Assembly: GCF_014649715.1 (NCBI RefSeq)
Contig: NZ_BMTO01000003.1
Span: 271,924 to 328,067, forward strand
Direction of reading: 5' to 3'
Source: Streptomyces lateritius
GTDB taxonomy: Bacteria; Actinomycetota; Actinomycetes; Streptomycetales; Streptomycetaceae
DNA: 56,144 nt
Below the pieces are notes generated by a model. It made no database searches and had not been told where the DNA came from. It was given only the letters and a program-made list of their open reading frames with translations. This document shows positions 8,077 through 16,938 of the stretch, piece after piece (the first letter of the stretch is position 1; every line of letters starts with the position of its first letter). The translations under genes and the position numbers were made by a program.

Positions 8077-10155
8077 GTGACGGTCAGGACCTATCGGGAT
8101 GCCTGGGGCATTCCGCATCTGCGTGCCTCGGGAGCGCTCCAGCTGGCTTTCGGGCAGGGCGAGAACGCGGCGCGGGACCGGTCCTGGCAGATCGAGGTGG
8201 AGCGGCACCGCTCCGAAGGCACCACCGCGTCCTTCCTCGGCGCGGACGCCGTTCCCTGGGACCGATTCGCCCGTCAGGCCAGACTGGACGACACCGCGCG
8301 GCGCTGCTTCGACCGCCTCGACGAGGAGACGGCGGCCTGGGTGTCGGCGTACGTCGACGGCGTGAACGCGGGTCTGGAGCGCGGCGCGGCAGCCGCTCCG
8401 GAGTTCGCGGCCACCGGCCTCGCGCCGCGGCCCTGGCGGCGATGGACACCTCTCGGTGTCTGGCTCACCCACCACATCCTCTTCGCGGGCTTCCCCACCA
8501 AGCTCTGGCGCGAAGCGGTCGCCGGACGGCTCGGCGACGGGGCCGTCGAACTCTTCGCCACCGACGACCCGGGAACCGCGGGATCGAACGGCTGGACGGT
8601 CTCGGGGGAACGCACCGCCGGCGGCGCGCCGCTCATCGCGGGTGATCCCCACCGGTTCATCCAGGACCCCGGGTTCTACCAGCAGATACATCTGTCCTGT
8701 CCCGATTACGACGTCGTCGGTCTCGCCGTCCCCGGTGTCCCGGGAATCGCCCACTTCGGCCACACCGGCACTGTCGCGTGGGCGATCACCAACGCCATGT
8801 CCGACTACCACGACCTCTACCGGGAACGGTTGCGCCGCACGGACCACGGCATCGAGGCGCTGGGCCCCGACGGGTGGCGGCCGGCCCTCCATCACCGGGA
8901 GACCGTCCAGGTCGCGGCAGCCGAGCCCGTCGAGGTCGACGTCATCGAGACGGAACGCGGCCCCGTCGTCATCGAGGGCCTCGCGGACACCCCCGGCACG
9001 GAGCCGGAACCGGGCGGCCTGCCCGAGGGCATCAGCCTGCGCTACCCGCCCCGCGTCACCGCAGACCTCGGCTTCGACGCGATCCCCGCCCTCCTGCGGG
9101 CCCGCACCGTCGCAGACGTGGACCGCGCGCTCGACCGGTGGATCGAGCCCGTGAACGTCGTCCACGCCGCCGACTCGACGGGCGGGCTGCTGCACCGGGT
9201 GGCCGGCTACGTACCGATCCGCGCTCGTGACAACTGGCTGCGGGTCGTTCCCGCTTGGGGGCGAGGACACGACTGGCGCGGGCGCCTCGGCCTGCCCCGT
9301 GCCGAGGTCGACGACCTCGCCGTGATGGCGAACGCCCGAGGCATCGCCGCCCCCCTCGGCGTGGAGTTCGCGCCGCCGTACCGCGCCGACCGCATCGAGG
9401 CGCTGCTGCGCGCGTCGCGGGACTGGACGGCCCCCCGTATGGCGGCCATCCACATGGACACTCACCTCGCGGCCGCCGCACCGCTGCTCGCACAGGTGGA
9501 GCGGCTCGGCGATCTCCGCCCCGAGGCCGAGCGGCTGAGGGAGAGACTGCTCGCCTGGGACCGCCACATGGACGCCGACAGCGTCGCCGCCGCGGACTAC
9601 GCGCGCCTCCGCTCAGCCGTCACACGCGGGCTCGCCGCTGCCCCGCAACTGAAGGACCTCGCCGAACCACTGCCGTATCCGGCGGTGTTCGCGCCTTGGC
9701 TGACCCTCACCTCCAAGGTGGCCTTCGCCCTGGAGAATCTGCTGACCACCGACCTGTTGCCCGGCCTGGACGTGCCCGGAATCGTCCGCGCCGCCATGAC
9801 CGAGGTCGCCGGCGAGGAGCCCGTCGCCTGGGGTGAACTCCACCGTCTCGCCCCCTGCCAGGCCGTCCCCGCGGTCGCCGACGAACCCTGGCCCGGGCTG
9901 GGAGGCGATCACGACTGCGTCCTGGCCACCTCCAGCACCCCCGGCATCACGGACCTCAGCCCACGCGGCCCCTCCGCCCGGTACGTCTGGGATCTCTCCT
10001 GCCGCGAGAACAGCCTCTGGGTCGTCCCCCTGGGCGCGAGCGGAATCCGTGGAGACCAACACCACCACGACCAGCTGCCGTGGTGGCTCCGCGGCGAACT
10101 GGTGCCCGTCGTCACGGATTTCTCGCGGCTCGTCGAGGAGGACGACGGGCGCTGA
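8077..10155 (+). CDS. Penicillin acylase family (Ntn) hydrolase in the siderophore operon
   Basis: About 692 residues resembling penicillin/acyl-homoserine-lactone acylases, which cut amide bonds after self-cleavage into alpha and beta chains. Supporting sequence: DAWGIPHLRA near the start, the predicted beta-chain N-terminus GSNGWTVSG with nucleophile Ser about residue 170, then GDPHRFIQ, GVPGIAHFGHTGTVAWAITN and NVVHAADSTGGLLHRVAGYVP. No signal peptide is visible, unlike periplasmic PvdQ, so it should act in the cytoplasm. It lies immediately downstream of the salicylate synthase on the same strand, so I infer a role in removing an acyl group from, or trimming, the siderophore or a precursor. 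Start chosen at GTG 8077 (GGAG 5 bases upstream); TTG 8044 next to the previous stop is an alternative. Confidence 0.85.
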   Translation: MTVRTYRDAWGIPHLRASGALQLAFGQGENAARDRSWQIEVERHRSEGTTASFLGADAVPWDRFARQARLDDTARRCFDRLDEETAAWVSAYVDGVNAGLERGAAAAPEFAATGLAPRPWRRWTPLGVWLTHHILFAGFPTKLWREAVAGRLGDGAVELFATDDPGTAGSNGWTVSGERTAGGAPLIAGDPHRFIQDPGFYQQIHLSCPDYDVVGLAVPGVPGIAHFGHTGTVAWAITNAMSDYHDLYRERLRRTDHGIEALGPDGWRPALHHRETVQVAAAEPVEVDVIETERGPVVIEGLADTPGTEPEPGGLPEGISLRYPPRVTADLGFDAIPALLRARTVADVDRALDRWIEPVNVVHAADSTGGLLHRVAGYVPIRARDNWLRVVPAWGRGHDWRGRLGLPRAEVDDLAVMANARGIAAPLGVEFAPPYRADRIEALLRASRDWTAPRMAAIHMDTHLAAAAPLLAQVERLGDLRPEAERLRERLLAWDRHMDADSVAAADYARLRSAVTRGLAAAPQLKDLAEPLPYPAVFAPWLTLTSKVAFALENLLTTDLLPGLDVPGIVRAAMTEVAGEEPVAWGELHRLAPCQAVPAVADEPWPGLGGDHDCVLATSSTPGITDLSPRGPSARYVWDLSCRENSLWVVPLGASGIRGDQHHHDQLPWWLRGELVPVVTDFSRLVEEDDGR

Positions 10156-10157
10156 AG

Positions 10158-10180
10158 GGACCCCGCGGTGGGGACGGTCC
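10158..10180. terminator. Possible bidirectional terminator hairpin
   Basis: GGACCCCGCGGTGGGGACGGTCC contains a CCCC/GGGG stem with a 5-base loop and partly complementary flanks, lying in the 31-base gap between convergent genes. There is no T-run. Weak evidence. Confidence 0.35.
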
Positions 10181-10186
10181 GCTTGG

Positions 10187-11056
10187 TCAGGCCCGGGAGA
10201 GGGGCAGGCACACCACCAGCAGGCAGACCTCCGACGGCGCGGTCGCCGTGGGAGAGGTACTGGCCTGCGACGTTCCCGAGCCCGTGCTCTCGGTGCCGGA
10301 GTCGTCAGCCGGGGCAGCGGGCGCCGGTGCCTGGGAGGCCGTTGTGCCCGGGGTACTCGTGTCGCTCGCGCGGTCGAGAGCCGGCTGCGCGGAGGCCGGT
10401 GAGGCGCTCTGGGGCTGGTGGGCCGGCGCTGCCTGGGTCTCCTGCGAGGCGGCGGGGCCGGGTCGGGCGTCCGGCGGTGTGGTGGGGGGAGCGACCGCCG
10501 AGTCCGGCCGCGGGACGTCCGGCGCGGGAGGGGCGGCCTGAGAGACGGGCGGGGCGGGGCGCGTGTGAGGCGGTGTCGATGCGGGCCGGGCGTCCTGCGC
10601 CGCCTGTTCCTCGGCGGCGCCCATGCCCGGGTCCTGCGGCGCCGTGGCCGCCTGCGCCCGGTCGCCGCCCTGCCGGTCCATCGCGGTCATGGTCAGACCG
10701 CCGCCCACGAGCGCGACGGCGGTCGCGACCACGGCCCGGCGCTGGTTCTTCTTCCACCGGACACGCTGGCGTCGCCGTGCCGCCCGTCCCTCGGGCACGG
10801 ACGGCACGCCCGCGAGATCCGCGGGCGAGTCGTCTCGAAGTCCCTCCTCCGGGACGGTCCCGGCCGCGGTCTCGCCGTGAGGCCGACCGCCGTGCCACGC
10901 GGCCGGGGCCGCCTCACTCATCGTCACCGTGGTGGCTGCCACCGAGAGGGGGCGACCGGCGGTGACGACGGGAGCGATGTCCGGGGCGTGGGCGCCGCAT
11001 CCAGGGCACACGAGGGCGCCGTTGAGATGCCGGCGACACGAGGAGCAGTAGTCCAT
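10187..11056 (-). CDS. Zinc-ribbon, single-pass membrane protein with Pro/Ala/Ser-rich exterior (SCO2400-like)
   Basis: 289 residues. The N-terminus MDYCSSCRRHLNGALVCPGC has two CxxC pairs forming a zinc ribbon. A basic stretch (ARRRQRVRWKKNQRR, about 95-110) leads into one membrane segment (AVVATAVALVGGGLTMTAM). The rest is low-complexity, rich in Ala, Pro, Ser, Thr and Gln, and ends with a short hydrophobic tail. I recall a family called SCO2400-like in Streptomyces with this N-terminus; no function is known to me. A good GGAAG lies upstream of ATG 11056. It is convergent with the siderophore operon and probably unrelated to it. Topology (ribbon inside, linker outside) is inferred. Confidence 0.8.
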   Translation of the reverse strand: MDYCSSCRRHLNGALVCPGCGAHAPDIAPVVTAGRPLSVAATTVTMSEAAPAAWHGGRPHGETAAGTVPEEGLRDDSPADLAGVPSVPEGRAARRRQRVRWKKNQRRAVVATAVALVGGGLTMTAMDRQGGDRAQAATAPQDPGMGAAEEQAAQDARPASTPPHTRPAPPVSQAAPPAPDVPRPDSAVAPPTTPPDARPGPAASQETQAAPAHQPQSASPASAQPALDRASDTSTPGTTASQAPAPAAPADDSGTESTGSGTSQASTSPTATAPSEVCLLVVCLPLSRA

Positions 11057-11200
11057 CTCGGTCTTCCTGAGTTGACAGGCCGCCGACCCGGTGGGGCCAC
11101 GGCTCGATCACGTTCGCAATCGGAATCACGCGGCCAGTCACGCTAACCAAGTTTTCGAAAGACTGTGCGCAGCCTGTGTGGGGCTCCTGTGCGGATTCCC

Positions 11201-12274
11201 TCAGTGTGGGATGCGCCCGGCCGCCGCGTCCGCGACCGGAATGCCGAAGTCCGGGGTCCCGTCGGGGTTCCACCCCAAGACCTGGATGCGGGTGTGCCGG
11301 TTCGGATCGTTCAACGGGTCACCCGTGATGTCCTTGTACGGGCGGGCGTGGTACACGAGGACGTCGGTGCGGCCGTCCTCGGCGACGGTGAACGAGTTGT
11401 GACCGGGGCCGTACTGACGTGTGGCGTCGCTGCTGGTGAAGACCGGCGCCCTGGACTTCGTCCAGGAGTTCGGATCCAGCAGGTCGCTGCCGGCGCCGGC
11501 GGTCAGCAGGCCCATGCAGTAGTTGCTGTCGGTGGCGCTCGCCGAGTACGTCATGAAGACCCGGCCGTTGCGCGCGATGACCGAGGGGCCCTCGTTGACC
11601 TTGAAACCGCGCGTCTCCCAGTCGTACGTGGGAGAGGACAGCCGCACCGGCCGCCCGCCGATCGTCCAGGGGTTCGCCATCGGCGCGATGTAGAGATTGG
11701 TGTTGTTGTCGATCCCCGGCTCGTGCTGCGCCCAGGTCAGGTAGCGGACGCCGCGGTGCGTGAAGGTGGAGGCGTCCAGCGAGAAGGTGTCCCACGCCGT
11801 CGTGATCTGCCCCTTCTCGGTCCACGTTCCCCGCAACGGGTCGGGGTGGGAGTTCTCCAGGACGTACATCCGGATCTTCCAGATGTCGTCGGACCGACCC
11901 GCGGCGAAGTAGATGTACCAGCGGCCGCCGACGCGATGAAGCTCCGGTGCCCAGATGTGCGCGCCCATGTCGCCGGTGGTGTGCTTCCGCCACAGCACGG
12001 TCTCCGCTGCCCCGGTCAGGCCCCGCAGCGTCCGGGAACGGCGCAGGACGATGCGGTCGTACTCCGGCACGGTGGCGGTGAAGTAGTAGTACCCGTCGGT
12101 GTGCCGGTGGATGTGCGGGTCGGCGCGCCGCGGCACCAACGGGTTGGGGTACCGGGCGGCCGACGCGACGGCCGGGCCCTCGGCGGCCCGGGCCACGGCG
12201 GGCAGGCCCGCCGTGGCGCCCAGGGCAAGGGCGCCCGCCAACACGCCTCGGCGGCTCAGGTCGGTGTGCCTCAT
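11201..12274 (-). CDS. Secreted glycoside hydrolase family 43 (arabinanase/arabinofuranosidase type)
   Basis: 357 residues. A Tat signal (LSRRGVLAGALALGATAG, cleavage near AVARA) precedes a five-bladed beta-propeller enzyme acting on arabinan or arabinoxylan side chains outside the cell. The GH43 triad is visible: Asp in RADPHIHRH (base), Asp in SLDASTF (pKa modulator) and Glu in VNEGPSV (acid). The fold repeats IWAPELHRVGGRWYIYFAA and YGPGHNSFTV also fit. Start chosen at ATG 12274, which has GAGGAG at ideal spacing; an upstream ATG at 12298 overlaps the stop of the GH51 gene (ATGA) but lacks a ribosome site. Same strand and tightly linked to GH51, so one operon. Confidence 0.93.
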   Translation of the reverse strand: MRHTDLSRRGVLAGALALGATAGLPAVARAAEGPAVASAARYPNPLVPRRADPHIHRHTDGYYYFTATVPEYDRIVLRRSRTLRGLTGAAETVLWRKHTTGDMGAHIWAPELHRVGGRWYIYFAAGRSDDIWKIRMYVLENSHPDPLRGTWTEKGQITTAWDTFSLDASTFTHRGVRYLTWAQHEPGIDNNTNLYIAPMANPWTIGGRPVRLSSPTYDWETRGFKVNEGPSVIARNGRVFMTYSASATDSNYCMGLLTAGAGSDLLDPNSWTKSRAPVFTSSDATRQYGPGHNSFTVAEDGRTDVLVYHARPYKDITGDPLNDPNRHTRIQVLGWNPDGTPDFGIPVADAAAGRIPH

Positions 12275-12294
12275 GGTGTTCTCCTCACGGGGGA

Positions 12295-14928
12295 TCATGA
12301 ACGTTTCTGCGGACCGAGCGTCTTGATCCGCATGAAGGTGATCGAGTGGGGCGGGAACGTGTACGTGAAGGCGGAGTCGACGCCGTCGAACGTCGACCGC
12401 CTCGGCCGGATCGGCTGAGACGCGGACGTGTTCTCCGAGCCCGGATCGCCCTGGAGCGTGGTCAGGCGGGCGACCGGTGCGACGTCGGTCTCCCGGCCCA
12501 GGTCGATCCGCGTACGGGCGGCCGCGTCCTGCGCGTTGACGACCTTGACGATCAGCTCACCGGTGGCCTCGTCCCGGGTGACCACCTGGCGGAACGGTTC
12601 GGCCACCTTGTCGTCCGTGAAGCCGCCCCACTTCTCGCCGTCCAGGAACAGCGTGACGTGCCGGCCGCGGACCTCGATCCTCACGTCGTACGCGCGGCCG
12701 CTCTCGATCGTCGTACCGTCCTCGACCATCGTCTGCTTGGCCCCGCCGACGGTCTTCTCCACCGCCGAGCGGGTGTTCCCCCAGCCTCCGAGGTTCCACC
12801 AGTAGTGGTTCCCGGTGTCCTTGACCCCGAAGGCGATCAGGAAGCCTTCGCGCCCGGCCCGCTTCGTGGCCTTCACCCGCACGTCGTAGTCCCGCCACGC
12901 CGGGTCCCCGGCGGTGACCAGCGTGTTCTCGGCGGTGACGTCGGACTGCACGTACGCGCCGTCCTCGACGGCCCACGCACCGCGTCCCGCGGCCGGTGTC
13001 CACCGCCCGTCGCCGTCCGAGAAGTCGTCGCCGAACAGGACGCGGCCGTCCGGTGCGGTGACCGTGACGTCGTCGTACGCGGCGCTGGTGGCCCAGGTGG
13101 ACAGTCCGACGGCACCGCCGATGGGAGCGACGGTGGCGGGCGTGGGGGAGGCCTCGCTGGGGACGACCCGGTCCCCGACGTTGGTCATGAACAGCTTCTG
13201 CGCCTCGTAGCTGGTCGATCCCCACGACGTCCGGTTGTCGAACCAGATCATGTCGGGTCGCCACTGGACGGAGTCCGTGCGCGCGAGCAGCGGCGCGTAG
13301 GACGCGAGCTTGACGACGTCGGCGTTCCGCTCGAGTCCCGTCATGTAGGCCGCTTCGGCCAGCGCGTTGGAGAAGCGGTTGTCGAGGGAGGCGTACTCGC
13401 CGAGGAACACCTTCGGGCCCTCGCGGTCGTAGGAGTCGTAACGCTCGTTGTTCTCCAGGAACCACTGCGGGCTGTTGTAGTAGTGCTCGTCGACGAGCTT
13501 CACCCCCGCCGCCCGGTTCAGTTCCCAGAGCCGGTCGAAGGTCTGGCCGGCGTCGTCGGGACCGGAGTTGCCGACCACCGTGATCTCGGGGTGCGCGGCC
13601 TCGACGGCCTTACGGAACGCGGTGAAGCGCTCGAAGTAGGCGTCGGGGAGGTTCTCCTCGTTGCCGACCGCGAGGTGGGTCAGACCGAACGGTTTCGGAT
13701 GCCCCATCGCCGCCCGCTTCCCGCCCCAGGGGGAGGTCACCGGGCCGTTGGCGAACTCGATCAGATCGAGGGTGTCCTGGATGTGCCGCCGCAGGAGCTC
13801 GGGGTCGTCGGTCGCGCGGTTCTGGCCGCACCCGGTGACGAGTGCCGGCACGACGGGCAGCGGCATGGCGCCGATGTCCTCGGCGAACTGGAAGTACTCG
13901 AAGTACCCCAGTCCGTAGGACTGGTTGTAGCCCCAGAAGTTGGCGTTGGCCGGGCGCTGCTCGACCGGTCCGATGGTGTCCTTCCACTGGTAGGAGCGCC
14001 GGCGCTCCCAGTTCGGGGCCTGGTACCCCTCGTGGCTTCCGGTGTTGACCAGGCAGCCGCCGGGGAACCGCAGGAAGCCCGGCTTCAGCGCGGCGATCTT
14101 CTCGGCGAGGTCCTTGCGCAGCCCGTTCGGGCGGCCGCGGAACGTCTCCCGGGGGAAGAGCGAGACCATGTCGAGCCGGACCGTGCCCGAGCCTCCGGCG
14201 ACCACCGTGAGCCGGCCGGTCGTGCTCGTGGCGCGAGCGGTGAGCGTGCCGGTGTACTTCGTCCAGCGGTCTCCGCGCACAGTGATGCGCAGGGGGTCGG
14301 CCAGGGCCGTCTCTCCGGCGGCGTCCCGCAGGCCGACCGTCAGTGGTGTACCGGAGGAGCGGTCGGTGCGCGCCCACACCGAGAAGTCGTACCTCTCTCC
14401 TTCGCGGAGGCTGACGCCGGAGGCGTGCCCGGAGTTGGCGACCCCGATCCCGGCCCCCGCACCTCCCTGACCGCCGAGCCTCATCCGCAGGTGGCGCCGG
14501 TTGCGCTCGGCCAGGCGGCCGTCGTCGTCCACGACCTCGGCGGAGCCCGTCGCGCCCCCGGTCGCGGTCGGGGTCCACGCGGTCATCGGGGTGTACGAGC
14601 GGTTGTCCGCGGTGTCGTACTCGAAGGACCGGTTCCGCACCAGCTCGGCGTAGAGGCCGCCGTCGGCCGCGTGGTTGATGTCCTCGAAGAAGACGCCGTA
14701 CATCGTGTCGTCGATGGCGGGGCCGGTACGGGCCGGGTCGAGGGTGAGCGAGTAGTCGACCTCGGCGGTGTCCGCGGCCGAGACCCGGGCCGGAGCGCTC
14801 GACGCGGTGGCGGGAAGCGGAAGCGGTAGCAACGCCGCGGCGAGCAGGACGCTCAGAGTGCTCAGGGCGGGGGTGAACCGTGATCGTCCGCGCGGTCCGC
14901 GCGGCTTGCGTGATCTGCCGAGTGTCAT
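12295..14928 (-). CDS. Secreted alpha-L-arabinofuranosidase, GH51 with carbohydrate-binding and LamG-like insert
   Basis: 877 residues. A long N-terminal signal (basic stretch, then TLSVLLAAALLPLPLPATAS) exports it. After MYGVFFEDINHAADGG comes a CBM4/9-like jelly roll (about 110-260), then the GH51 barrel. The acid/base Glu is in HLAVGNEEN (about 420) and the nucleophile Glu in VFLGEYA (about 510). A concanavalin-like segment (DDFSDGDGRW to DGEKWGGF) interrupts before the C-terminal arabinofuranosidase beta domain. It releases terminal arabinose from arabinan or arabinoxylan, complementing the GH43 enzyme downstream. Start ATG 14928 has GAGAGG upstream; the frame is open to 15012. A putative operator lies 20 bases upstream of the start. 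Confidence 0.94.
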   Translation of the reverse strand: MTLGRSRKPRGPRGRSRFTPALSTLSVLLAAALLPLPLPATASSAPARVSAADTAEVDYSLTLDPARTGPAIDDTMYGVFFEDINHAADGGLYAELVRNRSFEYDTADNRSYTPMTAWTPTATGGATGSAEVVDDDGRLAERNRRHLRMRLGGQGGAGAGIGVANSGHASGVSLREGERYDFSVWARTDRSSGTPLTVGLRDAAGETALADPLRITVRGDRWTKYTGTLTARATSTTGRLTVVAGGSGTVRLDMVSLFPRETFRGRPNGLRKDLAEKIAALKPGFLRFPGGCLVNTGSHEGYQAPNWERRRSYQWKDTIGPVEQRPANANFWGYNQSYGLGYFEYFQFAEDIGAMPLPVVPALVTGCGQNRATDDPELLRRHIQDTLDLIEFANGPVTSPWGGKRAAMGHPKPFGLTHLAVGNEENLPDAYFERFTAFRKAVEAAHPEITVVGNSGPDDAGQTFDRLWELNRAAGVKLVDEHYYNSPQWFLENNERYDSYDREGPKVFLGEYASLDNRFSNALAEAAYMTGLERNADVVKLASYAPLLARTDSVQWRPDMIWFDNRTSWGSTSYEAQKLFMTNVGDRVVPSEASPTPATVAPIGGAVGLSTWATSAAYDDVTVTAPDGRVLFGDDFSDGDGRWTPAAGRGAWAVEDGAYVQSDVTAENTLVTAGDPAWRDYDVRVKATKRAGREGFLIAFGVKDTGNHYWWNLGGWGNTRSAVEKTVGGAKQTMVEDGTTIESGRAYDVRIEVRGRHVTLFLDGEKWGGFTDDKVAEPFRQVVTRDEATGELIVKVVNAQDAAARTRIDLGRETDVAPVARLTTLQGDPGSENTSASQPIRPRRSTFDGVDSAFTYTFPPHSITFMRIKTLGPQKRS

Positions 14929-14947
14929 GGTGCGCCTCTCTTGTGTA

Positions 14948-14963
14948 GTTCGAAATATCGGAC
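14948..14963. promoter_or_regulatory. Putative operator upstream of the GH51-GH43 operon
   Basis: GTTCGAAATATCGGAC, an imperfect palindrome of unusually A/T-rich composition for this DNA. It shares the 13-mer CGAAATATCGRAC with the site at 15110-15122 and, with one change, a site upstream of the IclR gene (34029-34041). Placed 20 bases before the GH51 start it would block transcription or elongation. Confidence 0.5.
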
Positions 14964-15093
14964 GGCGTCTGGGATTTCGCTCGCAGAAGAATGTCCGTCT
15001 CGGTGACCTCACGTCAACACCCCTGTCGCTCAGGGGAGATGTGCGACGCGAACCGTTGACACGCTCCCTGGAACGTCACTACGGTCACGCCAC

Positions 15094-15122
15094 GATTTCG
15101 AACCCATGACGAAATATCGAAC
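15094..15122. promoter_or_regulatory. Putative operator upstream of galM, with a second half-site
   Basis: GACGAAATATCGAAC at 15108-15122, nearly the same as the site before GH51. Just upstream, GATTTCGAAC at 15094-15103 gives a second related element. The divergent arabinan locus thus has matching sites at both ends. The regulator is not in the locus itself; IclR and LacI families both use sites of this kind. Confidence 0.5.
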
Positions 15123-15148
15123 GACCTGGGTCGAGGAGTCGCATCGTC

Positions 15149-16140
15149 ATGCGCATCAGCAGACGTACGGTGATGGCTGTCGTACGGCGGCATCGTCCAG
15201 GCCCTGGAAGTCCCCGACCGGCGCGGGCGCTACGCGAACGTGTCGCTGGGCTTCGACAACCTCGAGGACTACGTCTCGGGCAGCCCGTACTTCGGCGCGA
15301 TCATCGGCCGCTACGGCAACCGCATCGCCGGCGGCGCCTTCACCCTCGACGGACGCACGTACCGGCCCCCCGTCAACGACGGTCCCCACAGCCTGCACGG
15401 CGGGGACAAGGGCTTCGACAAGCGGGTGTGGGACGTCGAGCCGTACACACAGGGACCGGACCGGCCTCACCCTGCGGTACGTCAGCGCGGACGGGGAGAT
15501 GGGATACCCCGGCACCCTGCGCGTCCGGGTCGACCACGTCCTCACACCGCGCGGCGACTTCCGCATCCGGTACGAGGCCACGACGGACAGGTCCACCGTC
15601 GTGAACCTCACCAACCACACGTACTTCAACCTGGCGGGAGAGGGCAACGGCAGCGTCCTCGGCCACACCCTGAGGATCGCCGCGTCCCGCTACACCCCCG
15701 TCGACGCCACCCTCATCCCCACCGGCGACCTCGCCGGCGTCGCGCACACGCCCTTCGACTTCCGAGGCGGCAAGCCCGTCGGCCGGCACATCCGTGAAGG
15801 GCACCCGCAGGTCCTCTTCGGCCGCGGCTACGACCACAACTTCGTTCTCGACAAAGGTGCCACCGACGCACCCCGGCACGCCGTCACCGTGACCGAACCC
15901 GTCTCCGGTCGGGTGATGGAGATCGCGACCACCGAGCCGGGCGTGCAGTTCTACAGCGGCAACTTCCTCGACGGCACGCTGGCGGGCCCCTCCGGGAAGG
16001 TCTACCGCCAGGGCGACGGCTTCTGCCTGGAGACCCAGCACTTCCCCGACTCGCCCAACCACCCGTCCTTCCCGTCCACGGTGCTGCGCCCGGGGCAGAC
16101 CTGCCGTTCGACGACGGTGCACTCCTTCGCCACCCGCTGA
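15149..16140 (+). pseudogene. galM: Aldose 1-epimerase (galM) with internal deletion and frameshift
   Basis: Mutarotase of sugar anomers, probably secreted as a partner of the arabinan enzymes. The frame is broken twice. ATG 15149 begins a signal-like MRISRRTVMAV, then jumps directly to YGGIVQALEVPDRRGRY in another frame (from 15183). About 50-60 codons, the end of the signal and the start of the domain, are missing. A second shift near 15451-15460 moves to the frame carrying LTLRYVSADGE, NLTNHTYFNLAGEG and the C-terminal [10 protein letters not shown]. The second shift fits loss of two Gs from a G run. Catalytic-type residues in GRYGNRIAGG, NHTYFN and the late Glu in ETQHFPD survive in the DNA but cannot be made as one protein. 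Divergent from GH51. The second lesion could be a sequencing error; the first looks like real deletion. Confidence 0.88.
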
Positions 16141-16146
16141 CGCGGC

Positions 16147-16192
16147 CGGCCGAGCCTGCCCGCGCCGGGGCGGGCCCGGGCAGGCTCGGCCG
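16147..16192. terminator. Strong hairpin terminator after galM
   Basis: CGGCCGAGCCTGCCCG (16147-16162) pairs perfectly with CGGGCAGGCTCGGCCG (16177-16192): a 16-bp GC stem with a 14-base loop, starting 7 bases after the galM stop. There is no T-run, which is common for Streptomyces. Confidence 0.75.
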
Positions 16193-16252
16193 AACGGAGG
16201 TTTCCCGCCACGGACCGGTACCGGGGCCGCCCCGGCGGGTATGGCGCCGCGC

Positions 16253-16705
16253 ATGAGCGGATTGGAACTGAGCAGCCCCGCGTTCGACGACGGAACGGTG
16301 ATCCCCCGTCGGTACAGCGGTGAGGGAGAGAACGTCTCACCACCCCTGACCTGGGCGGGCGTGCCCGAGGAGGCCACGGAGCTGCTGCTCCTGTGCGAGG
16401 ACCCGGACGCGCCGGGGAAGACCTTCCTGCACTGGCTGGTCACCGGTATCGACCCGGGAACCACGGGTGTGGCGGAGGACCAAAAACCGCAGGGCGGTCT
16501 GCCCTGGCCCAACGGCTTCGGGCGCGTCGGCTGGGGAGGACCCATGCCTCCACCGGGGCACGGGCCGCACCGCTACTTCTTCCGCCTGTACGCCTTGTCC
16601 GAACCGCTTCCCCTGCACGGCCACCCGGGCGTCGAGGACGTGCACCGAGCCCTGAAGGGCAGGGAACTGGCCTCCGGCGCCCTTGTCGGGACCTACCAGC
16701 GCTGA
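16253..16705 (+). CDS. YbhB/YbcL family Raf-kinase-inhibitor-like (PEBP) protein
   Basis: 150-residue protein of the phosphatidylethanolamine-binding-protein fold. Typical pieces are SPAFDDG near the N-terminus, [28 protein letters not shown] (the DPDAP and HW ligand-site motifs) and [12 protein letters not shown]. Bacterial members have no settled biochemical role. ATG 16253 is preferred because homologs begin with a short sequence before [11 protein letters not shown] 16241 is in frame and possible, and neither has a strong ribosome site. It follows the galM terminator and stands alone. Confidence 0.9.
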   Translation: MSGLELSSPAFDDGTVIPRRYSGEGENVSPPLTWAGVPEEATELLLLCEDPDAPGKTFLHWLVTGIDPGTTGVAEDQKPQGGLPWPNGFGRVGWGGPMPPPGHGPHRYFFRLYALSEPLPLHGHPGVEDVHRALKGRELASGALVGTYQR

Positions 16706-16938
16706 GCACGTCCCCTCAACATCGACACGGCCGGGCCCCGGCCGACGCCCCGGCATCCGGCAGCGAGCCCTGAGCCGCCGCACGAGCCACGTTGATCCGC
16801 CGCCGAGGGCCTCGCGAGGTGGCGTGGGAAGTGTGTCGCGAGGCGCTTCGGAGGACCGGACGAACCCCGAGCGGGTCTCCGGTGCCTTCCCCCGAAGCTG
16901 CGGACGTTCCGTAGCAGCGGGGACGCCCACCGGCGAGG

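Noticed and set aside
12274..12298. GH43 start at ATG 12298 overlapping the GH51 stop
   Set aside because: It lacks a ribosome site, while ATG 12274 has GAGGAG at ideal spacing directly before the Tat signal.
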